From JAAYRQ01 sp035647235 (GTDB taxonomy: Bacteria; Bacillota; Syntrophomonadia; Syntrophomonadales; Syntrophomonadaceae): a stretch of DNA of 64,000 bases. The stretch covers positions 1-64,000 of the forward strand of contig CAZEPV010000004.1 in assembly GCA_964514235.1 (NCBI GenBank), in the 5' to 3' direction. Each line of letters begins with the position of its first letter. Position 1 is the stretch's first letter. This document shows positions 25,983 through 34,420 of the stretch, piece by piece. The notes beneath the pieces were generated by a model. It saw only the letters and a list, made by a program, of their open reading frames with translations, ran no database searches and was not told the DNA's origin. A program made the position numbers and the translations under genes.

Positions 25983-26240
25983 TCCAAAAAACAAAAATCC
26001 CCGTCTTTGTAGAAAGACAGGGACGGTATTATCCGCGGTTCCACCCTGATTGGCTTTTATCGAAAAAGCCCAACTCTATAAGATAGGTTTTACTAGCCTT
26101 AAAAAGGCTTTCCCCCTATAAGCTCCCAAGTGCCTTCAAAAAGATATTCCTGCTAGTTTTCACCCTTCTAGCTCTCTTTGAGGATTAAATCTTCTTTACT
26201 CTTCTTTTTCATCGCTTTTGCATATTAAATTATATAGGCA
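25983..26240 (-). ncRNA. T-box riboswitch controlling glyQS
   Basis: The minus strand carries the conserved T-box GGTGGAACCGCGG (26033-26045) followed by a terminator stem (25997-26024) and a run of Ts. The stem I region above it contains GAAGGCAC, whose GGC (26132-26134) is a plausible glycine specifier codon. Uncharged tRNA-Gly would pair with it and stabilise the antiterminator. Confidence 0.93.
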
Positions 26241-26245
26241 AATTA

Positions 26246-26274
26246 ATTTTATCAGTAGCTAAAATTCTTGTCAA
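26246..26274 (-). promoter_or_regulatory. sigma-A promoter of the T-box/glyQS transcript
   Basis: Minus strand TTGACA (26269-26274), a 17-bp spacer and TAAAAT (26246-26251), directly upstream of the T-box leader. Confidence 0.75.
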
Positions 26275-26362
26275 TTAGGAAGGACTAAGCGATCGCGTCA
26301 ACTTACTCTGGTTTTGTTGTTAAAACCATTTTATCAAATGGGGATACTCTTTTTTTCTTTTA

Positions 26363-26389
26363 TTTTCCCCAAAGTAATTTTACGCTAAC
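26363..26389. repeat. 27-bp direct repeat, left copy (island boundary)
   Basis: Identical over 27 bp to 33643-33669 in the same orientation, starting TTTTCCCCAAAG and ending TTACGCTAAC. The two copies bound the plus-strand gene block. The right copy includes the recO stop codon; this left copy is on the glyQ-promoter side. Confidence 0.85.
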
Positions 26390-26469
26390 CAAAAGTTTTA
26401 ACTGAGGATTTGGCTATAAGTCTTGTAAATAGATATAAAAAACAAGCCCAAAATGCTATAATAAGCTGA

Positions 26470-26820
26470 TATTCAAGGGAGTTAGAATTTTCATTTAATG
26501 AGGGGCTTTATGATGATTATCTATTAAGAGCTAGATTTACGATTGACGATTTCAACAAATTAAAGGGGGAAGAACAAGGCAAGGCTATAGAGACTGAAAT
26601 AGTTTTAAGAAATGGTAAAGAAGTCTTTTTACTAGAAGGAAAGAATTTCTCGGATATTGAAATAATAAGGATTACAAAGGATAAATTAAATTTAAATCAA
26701 CAAACAACAATTAGGAAGATTGTAAAAAAATCTGTTCCCAGAATGTGCAAAAACAGCGATTGGTCTATTCTGATAACCAGGCAGTTAAAAACAGAGACTA
26801 ATCAAAGTAAAGATGATTGA
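26470..26820 (+). pseudogene. open frame without a start codon, hypothetical remnant
   Basis: An uninterrupted 116-codon frame (SFNEGLYDDYLLRARFTIDDF ... SKDD-stop) ends 18 bp before the cyclase gene. It has protein-like composition but no ATG, GTG or TTG near its 5' end and a stop just upstream, so it looks 5'-truncated. I recognise no family. Confidence 0.4.
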
Positions 26821-26838
26821 TTTATACCGAGGTGTTTT

Positions 26839-28392
26839 TTGGTGAAATTATTACTTAGTCTTTACCTTTTTGTTGCGGTTATGTTAACCATGTTTTTTGC
26901 CGCTTACTTTTTTTCAAAGGGTAAAAATACTTATCTAAAGGTATTCTCTGCCTTTATTTTATGTGTTGGTATTTATTTGTTTGGTTATTTAATGATTATT
27001 AACAATGGCAATCTGCAAGAATTAATTTTTTGGAATCAGATCCAGTATTTGGGCTTACCCTTTATTTCTGTACTGTGGCTGACGGTGGCTCTACTTTATA
27101 CCAAAACCATCTATTCCTTAAGTAAGCGGATGATGGTTATACTTTTTTTTATACCTGTAACCACTTTATTCATGCGACTCACTAATTTTTGGCATCACTT
27201 TTTATACAAAAACTGGGAGGTTCAACAGCTTTTTGGATATTATACCTTGCTTATGGAAAGAGGCTACTGGTATTATGTTCATATTTCCTACACTATATTG
27301 TGCTTGTTTCTGACCATTACCATCTATTATTTGGTATATCGGAATAAACGGGCTGGCTACACCAGACCCCAATTTTTGGTTTTCTTTTTCGCTTCCCTGC
27401 TTCCTCTTATTGGAATCATCTTAATTCTTTTAACTTACGGTAAATGGTATATTGATTTTACGGCTTTATTAATGCCCATTTCTATTTTTATTATTGGTTA
27501 TGGCCTTATAGAATATGATTTTTTAGAAGTAAAGACTCTTGCCAGAGAAACAATTTTTGAAAATAGTCCTGATGGCATGGTGATATTGGAATCAGGGCTA
27601 AGGCTAATAGATTACAACAAGGCATCTAAGGATTTTTTTGGAGCATTAAACATTCCATTAGACAATTATCCTATAGAGCATTTATTTAATCGGAAACCCG
27701 AGCTGTTGGAAATTTTCAAAAGCGAGGCTAGTCAGGAATTTTCTGTGATGATCAATGGGGAAAAACGTTTCTATGAGATTAGCTCATTGCCCTTGGGAAA
27801 TAATCCCCAGCATAAGAAAACGAAGATACTCAAAAGTATCCGAGATATTACAGAAAAGAAAAAGATTCAGGAAACATTAACTACTTTGGCTACTATAGAC
27901 TCATTGAGTGGTCTTTATAATCGGGCAGAGTTTACAAGGTTAGCCCAAAGGGAATTTTCTTGGGGGAAAAGCCATAATGAAAAATTATCTTTACTGATGA
28001 TTGATCTGGATTATTTTAAAAATATTAATGACACCTTTGGACACGGGGCGGGGGATGAAGTGATTCGTAAAACAGGAAATATTATTATGACTAGTTTCCG
28101 AAAAACCGATGTAGCTGGGCGTTTAGGGGGAGATGAATTTGTTGTGCTTTTAAAGAATACTACATCTCTGATGGAAGCAAAAAGGGCTGCAGAGAAGTTT
28201 AGGGAGACTGTGTCACGAACAAAAGTCATTTATGAGAAACAGGAAATTAGTTTTACTGTAAGTATTGGAGTGGCTACAATATTTGATTATAGTGATAGTA
28301 AGAGCAATATTGAAGATATTTTAAAACAGGCAGATGACGCTCTGTATAAGGCAAAAGCCAAAGGACGGAATTGTATTGAGACTATGGATTAG
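26839..28392 (+). CDS. membrane-bound diguanylate cyclase (7TM-PAS-GGDEF)
   Basis: 517 residues. Seven hydrophobic helices fill residues 1-225 (histidine-kinase N-terminal 7TM type), then a PAS-like domain (about 230-340, ENSPDGMVIL) and a GGDEF domain (about 350-515). The active site GRLGGDEFVVLL is intact, and RKTD five residues before it is a complete inhibitory I-site. It should make c-di-GMP from two GTP at the membrane, with product inhibition. It starts at TTG 26839 or GTG 26842 behind GAGGTG. It is the first intact gene of the repeat-bounded island, and its product could be sensed anywhere in the cell. Confidence 0.92.
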   Translation: MVKLLLSLYLFVAVMLTMFFAAYFFSKGKNTYLKVFSAFILCVGIYLFGYLMIINNGNLQELIFWNQIQYLGLPFISVLWLTVALLYTKTIYSLSKRMMVILFFIPVTTLFMRLTNFWHHFLYKNWEVQQLFGYYTLLMERGYWYYVHISYTILCLFLTITIYYLVYRNKRAGYTRPQFLVFFFASLLPLIGIILILLTYGKWYIDFTALLMPISIFIIGYGLIEYDFLEVKTLARETIFENSPDGMVILESGLRLIDYNKASKDFFGALNIPLDNYPIEHLFNRKPELLEIFKSEASQEFSVMINGEKRFYEISSLPLGNNPQHKKTKILKSIRDITEKKKIQETLTTLATIDSLSGLYNRAEFTRLAQREFSWGKSHNEKLSLLMIDLDYFKNINDTFGHGAGDEVIRKTGNIIMTSFRKTDVAGRLGGDEFVVLLKNTTSLMEAKRAAEKFRETVSRTKVIYEKQEISFTVSIGVATIFDYSDSKSNIEDILKQADDALYKAKAKGRNCIETMD

Positions 28393-28446
28393 CGGGATAC
28401 TGTAAGTAACCATTAACTATTAGAAATTTAAACTATAGGAGGATTC

Positions 28447-28920
28447 ATGATGAGGAAAAAGTTTTTAATGATGATGGTTATCTTGATTAGTTTAGGACTT
28501 TTAGCTGGGTGCGGAAATACCGGAAATATAGGTATGGAACCTGAAGATGGACAGCCAGGTGAAGTGAATAATGGAGCCTTTGATGCAGAAGAGAATTCAC
28601 AGGAAGTTGTTTTAGAGAATATGGCCTTTAAAATATATGAACCTGTGCCACATGCAGAGGTGCAGGATATTATTGTAGTAAGGGGATTAGCCCGTGTTTT
28701 TGAAGCAACTGTCCAATATGAATTTGAGGATGGTCATTTTATTTTTGATAAAGGGTTTACAACAGCTACTGAGGGTGCTCCTGGATGGGGAGAATTCGAG
28801 ATTATCATTGAGCTTGAAGAAAAAATCAATGGTTCATGCCGGGTGATACTCTTTGAAGAGAGTGCTAAAGACGGCTCTAGAATGCATGAATTACAGATTC
28901 CTGTCACGGTTAAGGAGTAA
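28447..28920 (+). CDS. lipoprotein with Gmad2 immunoglobulin-like domain
   Basis: 157 residues. A signal peptide with lipobox LLAGC (Cys about residue 22) predicts lipid anchoring outside the membrane. A low-complexity acidic linker follows, then a Gmad2 domain (about 60-157) with VVRGLARVFEATVQYEFEDG, APGWGEFEI and KDGSRMHELQIPV. Gmad2 domains occur in sporulation and germination proteins of Firmicutes (with GerM). The start is ATG behind AGGAGG. It lies 54 bp after the cyclase gene and is probably cotranscribed. Confidence 0.85.
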   Translation: MMRKKFLMMMVILISLGLLAGCGNTGNIGMEPEDGQPGEVNNGAFDAEENSQEVVLENMAFKIYEPVPHAEVQDIIVVRGLARVFEATVQYEFEDGHFIFDKGFTTATEGAPGWGEFEIIIELEEKINGSCRVILFEESAKDGSRMHELQIPVTVKE

Positions 28921-29011
28921 GCGACCAGATTAGCCGCTGGCGGATATATCTCTATCCTATTTTAATATGTATGGAGTAGGCATCTTTATATACAAGTGCT
29001 TCTCGCAAATT

Positions 29012-29066
29012 ACAATAAAACAAGGGTATTACTGGTTTTTAGGCGGTAATACCCTTGTTGTATTGT
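29012..29066 (+). terminator. rho-independent terminator after the lipoprotein gene
   Basis: A long stem: ACAATA...CAAGGGTATTAC pairs with GTAATACCCTTG...TATTGT. It closes the cyclase-lipoprotein unit. Confidence 0.7.
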
Positions 29067-29185
29067 AATTATTCACCACTTTCTTCCACATTAGATACCC
29101 TCCTAAAATGACTTTATTATTATTTCCGTTTTGAATACACACAATATAAAATGACAAACTATAAAAAATAGGAGGTGGTGGATTA

Positions 29186-30181
29186 ATGAATCCAAAAATT
29201 GTCTATTACGAGGAAGAATGTTTAAATTATACACTTGGCAAAAATCTCTTTGAAAAATTCAATTCAGCCCAATGGATTAAAATTGAAAATCATAATAATA
29301 TTCCAGAACTAAGAAACAATCCAAACAGTGAGTTTGCCAAAATGAAAAAAAACCTTGTGCTAGGAATTAGAAAAACTCATAAATATGTGCCTAATGCCAA
29401 AGTTTCAGATTTTTTAGTTCCATATACATCATCAGGCTGTAGTGCTATGTGCCTTTATTGCTATCTGGTATGTAATTTTAATAAATGTTCATATCTTCGT
29501 CTATTTGTAAATAGAGAGCAAATGCTTTCCAAGCTTATTAAAACATCAAATAAAAGTAGTACAGATTTGACTTTTGAAATTGGCAGTAATAGCGATTTAA
29601 TTCTTGAAAATGTTATTACCGACAATCTTGAATGGACTGTGGAAAGCTTTGGAAAGAATGAAAAAGGGTACATAACCCTTCCTGCTAAATTTGATATGGT
29701 AGAACCATTATTATTTTTAAACCATAAAGGCCGAACCATAATAAGAATGAGCCTAAATCCACAGGAGATTATTAAAAAGGTGGAAATCGGCACATCTTCT
29801 CTAACCAATAGAATAAAAGCGTTAAATAGTTTAAGAGAAGCTGAATATAAGATTGGAATATTAATTGCCCCAGTTGTTCTAGTTGAAAACTGGGAATCTT
29901 TATATAGGCAATTATTTAAGTATCTATCAGAAACCCTCTCGCAAAAGGTTAAGGATGAAGTCATTTTTGAAGTAATATTTATGACCTATAGTTATGTACA
30001 CAGGATGATTAATGCCGAAGCTTTCCCCAATGCCATGGAGTTATATGATAAAGGTAAGATGACCGGTAGAGGGCGGGGAAGATACTGCTATAAACCCATT
30101 GCCAGGGAAGAGGGGGAAAAACTTATCCGAGCCGAAATTACAAAATACTTTCCAAAAAACGAAATATTATATGTAGTATAG
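29186..30181 (+). CDS. spore photoproduct lyase family radical SAM protein
   Basis: 331 residues. Hallmarks of SplB: KYVPNAKVSDFLVPYTSSGC and the radical SAM motif C85-SAM-C89-LY-C92. It then keeps the YLRLFVNREQML and NPQEI strands. In true SplB the hydrogen-donor cysteine lies in a FEAxCTSD segment; here the matching segment is FEIGSNSD with Ser at that place. So this is a family member whose catalysis may differ from thymine-dimer (spore photoproduct) repair. It starts at ATG behind GGAGGTGGTGG. It is a single-gene unit in the island. Confidence 0.85.
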   Translation: MNPKIVYYEEECLNYTLGKNLFEKFNSAQWIKIENHNNIPELRNNPNSEFAKMKKNLVLGIRKTHKYVPNAKVSDFLVPYTSSGCSAMCLYCYLVCNFNKCSYLRLFVNREQMLSKLIKTSNKSSTDLTFEIGSNSDLILENVITDNLEWTVESFGKNEKGYITLPAKFDMVEPLLFLNHKGRTIIRMSLNPQEIIKKVEIGTSSLTNRIKALNSLREAEYKIGILIAPVVLVENWESLYRQLFKYLSETLSQKVKDEVIFEVIFMTYSYVHRMINAEAFPNAMELYDKGKMTGRGRGRYCYKPIAREEGEKLIRAEITKYFPKNEILYVV

Positions 30182-30317
30182 TTAGATAAAAGGATGGAGG
30201 AATTATTGTATGATGAAAAATAGTTTAACGGATATTGTAATTAATAGGGAGGTATGTGGAAAATAATTATGCCTATAGCCTCCCAAAAGTTACTTTAAAC
30301 TTAGGAGGATAAAATAA

Positions 30318-31403
30318 ATGATTAAATATAATCTGCAAAATATCGGGCTCACAGAAAAAATGATTAACGAGTCTGCGCAGTATAAAGGGCTTTATCTGGG
30401 GCGCGTTTCTTCTCAATATAAAGACTTATTTAAAATTGTAACGGAAAATGGTGTAATAACGGCAGAGATTTCCGGAAAACTCCGCTTTGAGGCAAGGTCA
30501 TTATCTGATTACCCTGCTGTAGGTGATTTTGTGATGCTCGATCGCATGGACAATACCAAAGGTAACAGTATTATTAACTATGTACTGACCAGGAAAAGTG
30601 CTTTTGAGCGAAAAGCCGCCGGCACATCTAATGATGTACAGATTGTAGCCGCAAATATTGATACGGTTTTTATCTGCATGTCACTGAACAATGACTTTAA
30701 CCTCAGAAGATTGGAACGTTATCTGTCCATCGCCTGGGACAGTGGGGCAACACCTGTAATAGTGTTAACTAAATCAGATTTATGTGATGATATCAAGAAA
30801 AGGCTTGATGAGACAGCTTCTGTGGCTATAGGTGTTGACGTTCTTGTAACCACAAGCATGTTCCATGACGATTTTGTTGCGGTTAAAAGATATATTATAC
30901 CGGGCAAGACAGTAGCATTTATAGGTTCATCTGGTGTGGGTAAATCCACTTTAATTAACCAGCTGCTTGGAGAAAATATTCTGGAAACCCAGGAAATCAG
31001 GAATGATGACCGGGGCCGGCATACTACCACGAGACGGGAATTGTTTATTTTGCCTGATGGGGGTGCTGTGATTGATACGCCGGGGATGCGGGAACTAGGG
31101 CTGGAGAGTGCTGACTTGGCCAAAGCATTTGCCGATATTGATGAACTGGCCAACCGTTGTAAATTTCATGATTGCAGCCACCGAAGCGAACCAGGCTGTG
31201 CTGTAAAACAGGCCATCAAAGATGGGGTTTTGGCGGCAGAGCGGCTGGAAAACTATCATAAATTAAAAAAGGAAGCTAAATATGACGGTTTAGACTCCAA
31301 GCAGATTGAAAAGGAAAAAATAAATGATATGTTTCATGAATTTGGCGGCATGAAGAATGCCAGGGATTTTATTAAAGGTAAAAATATAAAAAAATCAAGA
31401 TAA
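30318..31403 (+). CDS. rsgA: RsgA-like circularly permuted GTPase
   Basis: 361 residues. An N-terminal OB-like part (about 20-110) is followed by permuted G motifs in the order TKSD (G4), GSSGVGKST (G1) and DTPGMRELG (G3), then a zinc-knuckle CKFHDCSHRSEPGC typical of RsgA. RsgA acts in 30S subunit maturation. At 361 residues with a lysine-rich tail it is longer than the housekeeping form (about 290), so it may be a second copy. It starts at ATG behind AGGAGG. The gene is an island member, not in the usual rsgA neighbourhood. Confidence 0.88.
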   Translation: MIKYNLQNIGLTEKMINESAQYKGLYLGRVSSQYKDLFKIVTENGVITAEISGKLRFEARSLSDYPAVGDFVMLDRMDNTKGNSIINYVLTRKSAFERKAAGTSNDVQIVAANIDTVFICMSLNNDFNLRRLERYLSIAWDSGATPVIVLTKSDLCDDIKKRLDETASVAIGVDVLVTTSMFHDDFVAVKRYIIPGKTVAFIGSSGVGKSTLINQLLGENILETQEIRNDDRGRHTTTRRELFILPDGGAVIDTPGMRELGLESADLAKAFADIDELANRCKFHDCSHRSEPGCAVKQAIKDGVLAAERLENYHKLKKEAKYDGLDSKQIEKEKINDMFHEFGGMKNARDFIKGKNIKKSR

Positions 31404-31439
31404 AGCAGGTGCCTGCACCTACTTGACTAGTCCAATTAA

Positions 31440-31477
31440 GGGTACCATTAGCAGTAGTTTAACTGCTAATGGTACCC
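31440..31477 (+). terminator. terminator of rsgA
   Basis: A perfect 16-bp stem GGGTACCATTAGCAGT with a 6-nt loop. A smaller inverted repeat AGGTGC-CT-GCACCT lies at 31406-31419. Confidence 0.7.
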
Positions 31478-31695
31478 TTGTTATTTGGGTTTTAATTAAG
31501 GTGTTTATCTGGTTGATTGTAATAATTATTAAAAACTATACCCAATAAGTTATAGATTTGTTATTATAGTTATGTAGAGTTTGGTTAGATGGTAGAAAAG
31601 TGATTGAAAAAAGGTAAAAAAAGTAGAATGGTTAGCATGGTAGGCGCATATTTACGGGAGCATTTGTAAAGTGCTGGTGGTCCTATTGTCATGTT

Positions 31696-31718
31696 AACTC
31701 CTACGGGAGTTTTTTTTG
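31696..31718 (+). terminator. intrinsic terminator just before the acyl-CoA ligase gene
   Basis: AACTCC-TACG-GGAGTT followed by a run of seven T. It lies about 45 nt before the coding start, so it could end an upstream transcript or serve as a leader attenuator. I recognise no aptamer in 31510-31695. Confidence 0.7.
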
Positions 31719-31763
31719 TTGGGAAAAATTATTAATATATTTACGAAAGGAATGGATAAAAAA

Positions 31764-33398
31764 ATGCCCATAACTGAATTTCTTGTTCGTAATGCCAATT
31801 TGTATGGCGATGAAATCAGCCTGGTGGAAATGAATCCGGAGCTACAGGAAAGACGCGAAGTTACATGGCGTGAGTACGAACTTATTGAACCAAATCCCGT
31901 GATCCAATTCCGGCGCGTCATTACTTGGCGTCAGTTTGATGATAATGCTAACCAATTTGCTAATTTATTACTGGAAAAGGGAATAAAAAAAGGTGACAAG
32001 ATAGCAATTTTGTTGATGAATTGCCTAGAATGGTTACCCATATATTTCGGGATTCTTAAAACTGGTGCTATAGCTGTACCCTTAAACTTTCGCTATACTG
32101 CTGAGGAAATTAAATATTGTTTGGAATTATCTGAAGCTGATGCCTTAATCTTCGGGCCTGAATTTATTGGTCGGGTGGAAACGATTTTTGACCAGATTGA
32201 TAAAGTCAAATGGCGTTTCTATGTAGGTGAGGATTGCCCCACATTTGCGGAATGCTATCATAGCTTGCTAGCAAAATCCTCTATAGAAGCTCCGCCAATT
32301 GAACTGACTAATGAAGATATAGCTGCCATCTATTTTTCCTCTGGGACTACTGGTTTTCCTAAAGCGATTTTGCATAACCACCGTAGTCTAGTATCTGCAT
32401 GTGAAACGGAGCAAAACCACCATGGTCAGACTAGGGAGGATAACTTTCTATGTATACCACCCCTATATCATACTGGTGCTAAAATGCATTGGTTTGGCAG
32501 TTTGCTGGCAGGTAGCAAAGCCGTCTTGTTGCGTGGTGTTAAACCTGAGTGGATTCTGAAAACTGTTTCTGAGGAGAAAATCACTATAGTATGGCTACTA
32601 GTTCCTTGGGCTCAGGATATTCTGGACGCCATAGATAGCAGGGAAGTAAATCTTAATGATTATGAGCTTGACCAGTGGCGGTTAATGCATATTGGTGCAC
32701 AACCAGTTCCGCCCAGCTTAATTAAACGCTGGAAAGAAATTTTCCCTCACCATCTCTATGATACGAACTATGGTTTGAGTGAATCAATAGGCCCTGGCTG
32801 TGTTCATCTGGGGGTCGAGAATATTCATAAAGTCGGAGCCATCGGGAAACCTGGCTACCAATGGGATGCCAAGATAGTTGACGAATCTGCCCAGCCAGTG
32901 CCACAAGGAGAAGTAGGAGAGCTAATTGTAAGCGGACCAGGTTTAATGCAATGTTACTTTAATGACCCGAAAGCTACTGCCGCAGTACTCAAGGACGGGT
33001 GGCTTTTTACTGGTGATATGGCCCGTATGGATGAAGATGGATTTATTTTTTTAGTAGATCGCAAAAAAGATGTAATCATTAGTGGGGGAGAAAACTTATA
33101 TCCAGTTCAGATTGAAGATTTCCTCCGAGGACATAATTCTATTAAAGATGTAGCTGTTATTGGATTGCCTGATCAACGTCTAGGCGAGATTGCCGCCGCA
33201 ATCATCGAGTTAAAACCGCAGCACCAATGCACAGAAGAAGAGATAATGACCTTCTGCTCTGATTTGCCGCGTTATAAACGACCACGAAAAATCATTTTTG
33301 CAGAGGTGCCGCGTAATCCCACGGGTAAAATTGAAAAGCCTAAGCTAAGGGAATTATACGCAGGGGGCAGCGTAGTAGAAGTTCAAATCACGAATTAA
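31764..33398 (+). CDS. acyl-CoA synthetase (AMP-forming)
   Basis: About 544 residues of the ANL superfamily. P-loop YFSSGTTGFPKAIL, the A5 motif YGLSES, GWLFTGDMARMDEDGF and RKKDVIISGGENLYP, and the catalytic C-terminal lysine in PTGKIEKPKLR are all present. It activates a carboxylic acid to acyl-AMP, then acyl-CoA; chain length cannot be read. An N-terminal 20-residue unit (NPELQERREVTWREYE and NPVIQFRRVITWRQFD) is repeated in tandem, encoded by 31833-31892 and 31893-31952, where relatives normally have one. I chose the ATG at 31764; 31752 is too close to AAAGGA. Last gene of the island. Confidence 0.88.
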   Translation: MPITEFLVRNANLYGDEISLVEMNPELQERREVTWREYELIEPNPVIQFRRVITWRQFDDNANQFANLLLEKGIKKGDKIAILLMNCLEWLPIYFGILKTGAIAVPLNFRYTAEEIKYCLELSEADALIFGPEFIGRVETIFDQIDKVKWRFYVGEDCPTFAECYHSLLAKSSIEAPPIELTNEDIAAIYFSSGTTGFPKAILHNHRSLVSACETEQNHHGQTREDNFLCIPPLYHTGAKMHWFGSLLAGSKAVLLRGVKPEWILKTVSEEKITIVWLLVPWAQDILDAIDSREVNLNDYELDQWRLMHIGAQPVPPSLIKRWKEIFPHHLYDTNYGLSESIGPGCVHLGVENIHKVGAIGKPGYQWDAKIVDESAQPVPQGEVGELIVSGPGLMQCYFNDPKATAAVLKDGWLFTGDMARMDEDGFIFLVDRKKDVIISGGENLYPVQIEDFLRGHNSIKDVAVIGLPDQRLGEIAAAIIELKPQHQCTEEEIMTFCSDLPRYKRPRKIIFAEVPRNPTGKIEKPKLRELYAGGSVVEVQITN

Positions 33399-33415
33399 AA
33401 CACCAAGTACTATTA

Positions 33416-33444
33416 GGGTATCACTTACAATTTAAGTGATACCC
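33416..33444 (+). terminator. terminator of the acyl-CoA ligase gene
   Basis: A 12-bp stem GGGTATCACTTA/TAAGTGATACCC with a short loop, 15 bp after the stop codon. Confidence 0.75.
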
Positions 33445-33515
33445 TTCGATTATATTTGTAGTATAGATTATTCTACGAATATCATTAGTGTATTAAAGTA
33501 AGTAGTTAGTTGCGA

Positions 33516-33642
33516 CTAGTTGTTTTCCCAAGATTTAACAATAAGGGGATGTTTTTTACCCCACTTCTCCTTAAACTCTTCGAATTCAAATTCAGCTTCA
33601 TCCAAAATTAAGGCTTGATACACTTTTTTGAGATCAGCTTTC
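33516..33642 (-). pseudogene. IS256-type transposase internal fragment
   Basis: The minus-strand frame reads ADLKKVYQALILDEAEFEF, then EEFKEKWGKKHPLIVKSWENN and a stop. This is the segment before the last catalytic region of IS256-family transposases (DLKxVYxA...A...L..F...W..KYP.I..SW..NW). Only about 45 codons survive. It abuts the right 27-bp repeat and ends where the island meets recO. Confidence 0.6.
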
Positions 33643-33669
33643 TTTTCCCCAAAGTAATTTTACGCTAAC
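33643..33669. repeat. 27-bp direct repeat, right copy (overlaps recO stop)
   Basis: Same 27 bp as 26363-26389. It contains the TAG stop of recO (33665-33667) and so spans the 3' end of a housekeeping gene, as integration sites often do. Confidence 0.85.
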
Positions 33670-34420
33670 GGGCTAAGCCTTCTTTTAATTTTCTAATCGT
33701 ATCTTTGACTTTAAACCTGCGTTCTAGATGATATTCTAAATACCTTTCTAAAACCAATTCTATTTGGTGCCTGGCTTTGGCGCTAGGCTTAACTCGGAAT
33801 AAAGTATTGACATTGGCCTTTGTTAAGAGCCTCAAAATGGCTATACTTTCCCCAGAAATATAGATATTGTAACGATTCTGGCTACTACATTTGCTGCATA
33901 TGGTTCCACCGTGGCTAATACTAATATAGTTTAGACCATCAGTATTTTTACAGATCACACAATGATTTAAAATAGGTTTATAACCCAATTCTTCTAGTAG
34001 AGACATTTCATAATATCTGATTAATATAGGATTATAATCTATTTCTTTAGTATTTAAAATATTTAAAACCTGTAAAGTATTATAGTAAAGCCTGGGTAGG
34101 GGGACATTTTCCAAGAGGGATTTATCTAATAACTCCATAATGTATACGGTGCTTAAGCTTAAATCCAAATTATCCCTTATATTTCCATAGAAGTCCAAGA
34201 CTTTGCCTTGAGTAATTATCCCTAATTCACGTCTTTGACTAAGTGACAGAAAGGAATGGGCAAAAGGTTGTACACAAGCCCTTAAACTACTATTGGGTTT
34301 TTTAGTCCCTTTGGCCACGGCCCTTATTTTACCTTTTTGTTCGGAAAAAATAGTAACCAGCTTATCAGCATCCCGAAAATCTATAGTTTTTATTATTATA
34401 CATCTGCCTTTAGTGTACAC
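33665..34420 (-). CDS. recO: DNA repair protein RecO
   Basis: 251 residues: an N-terminal OB fold (GRCIIIKTIDFRDADKLVTIFSE), a helical middle and a zinc-binding C-terminal region CVICKNTD...CSKC. RecO loads RecA onto SSB-coated DNA with RecR. It starts at GTG behind GAGGTG, immediately after the stop of the upstream gene, so translation is probably coupled. The end of the gene coincides with the right island repeat. Confidence 0.95.
   Translation of the reverse strand: MYTKGRCIIIKTIDFRDADKLVTIFSEQKGKIRAVAKGTKKPNSSLRACVQPFAHSFLSLSQRRELGIITQGKVLDFYGNIRDNLDLSLSTVYIMELLDKSLLENVPLPRLYYNTLQVLNILNTKEIDYNPILIRYYEMSLLEELGYKPILNHCVICKNTDGLNYISISHGGTICSKCSSQNRYNIYISGESIAILRLLTKANVNTLFRVKPSAKARHQIELVLERYLEYHLERRFKVKDTIRKLKEGLAR

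Noticed and set aside
31660..31690. Sigma-54-like sequence before the acyl-CoA ligase (TGGTGGT-N4-TTGTC)
   Set aside because: It lacks the -12 GC and has no activator gene nearby.
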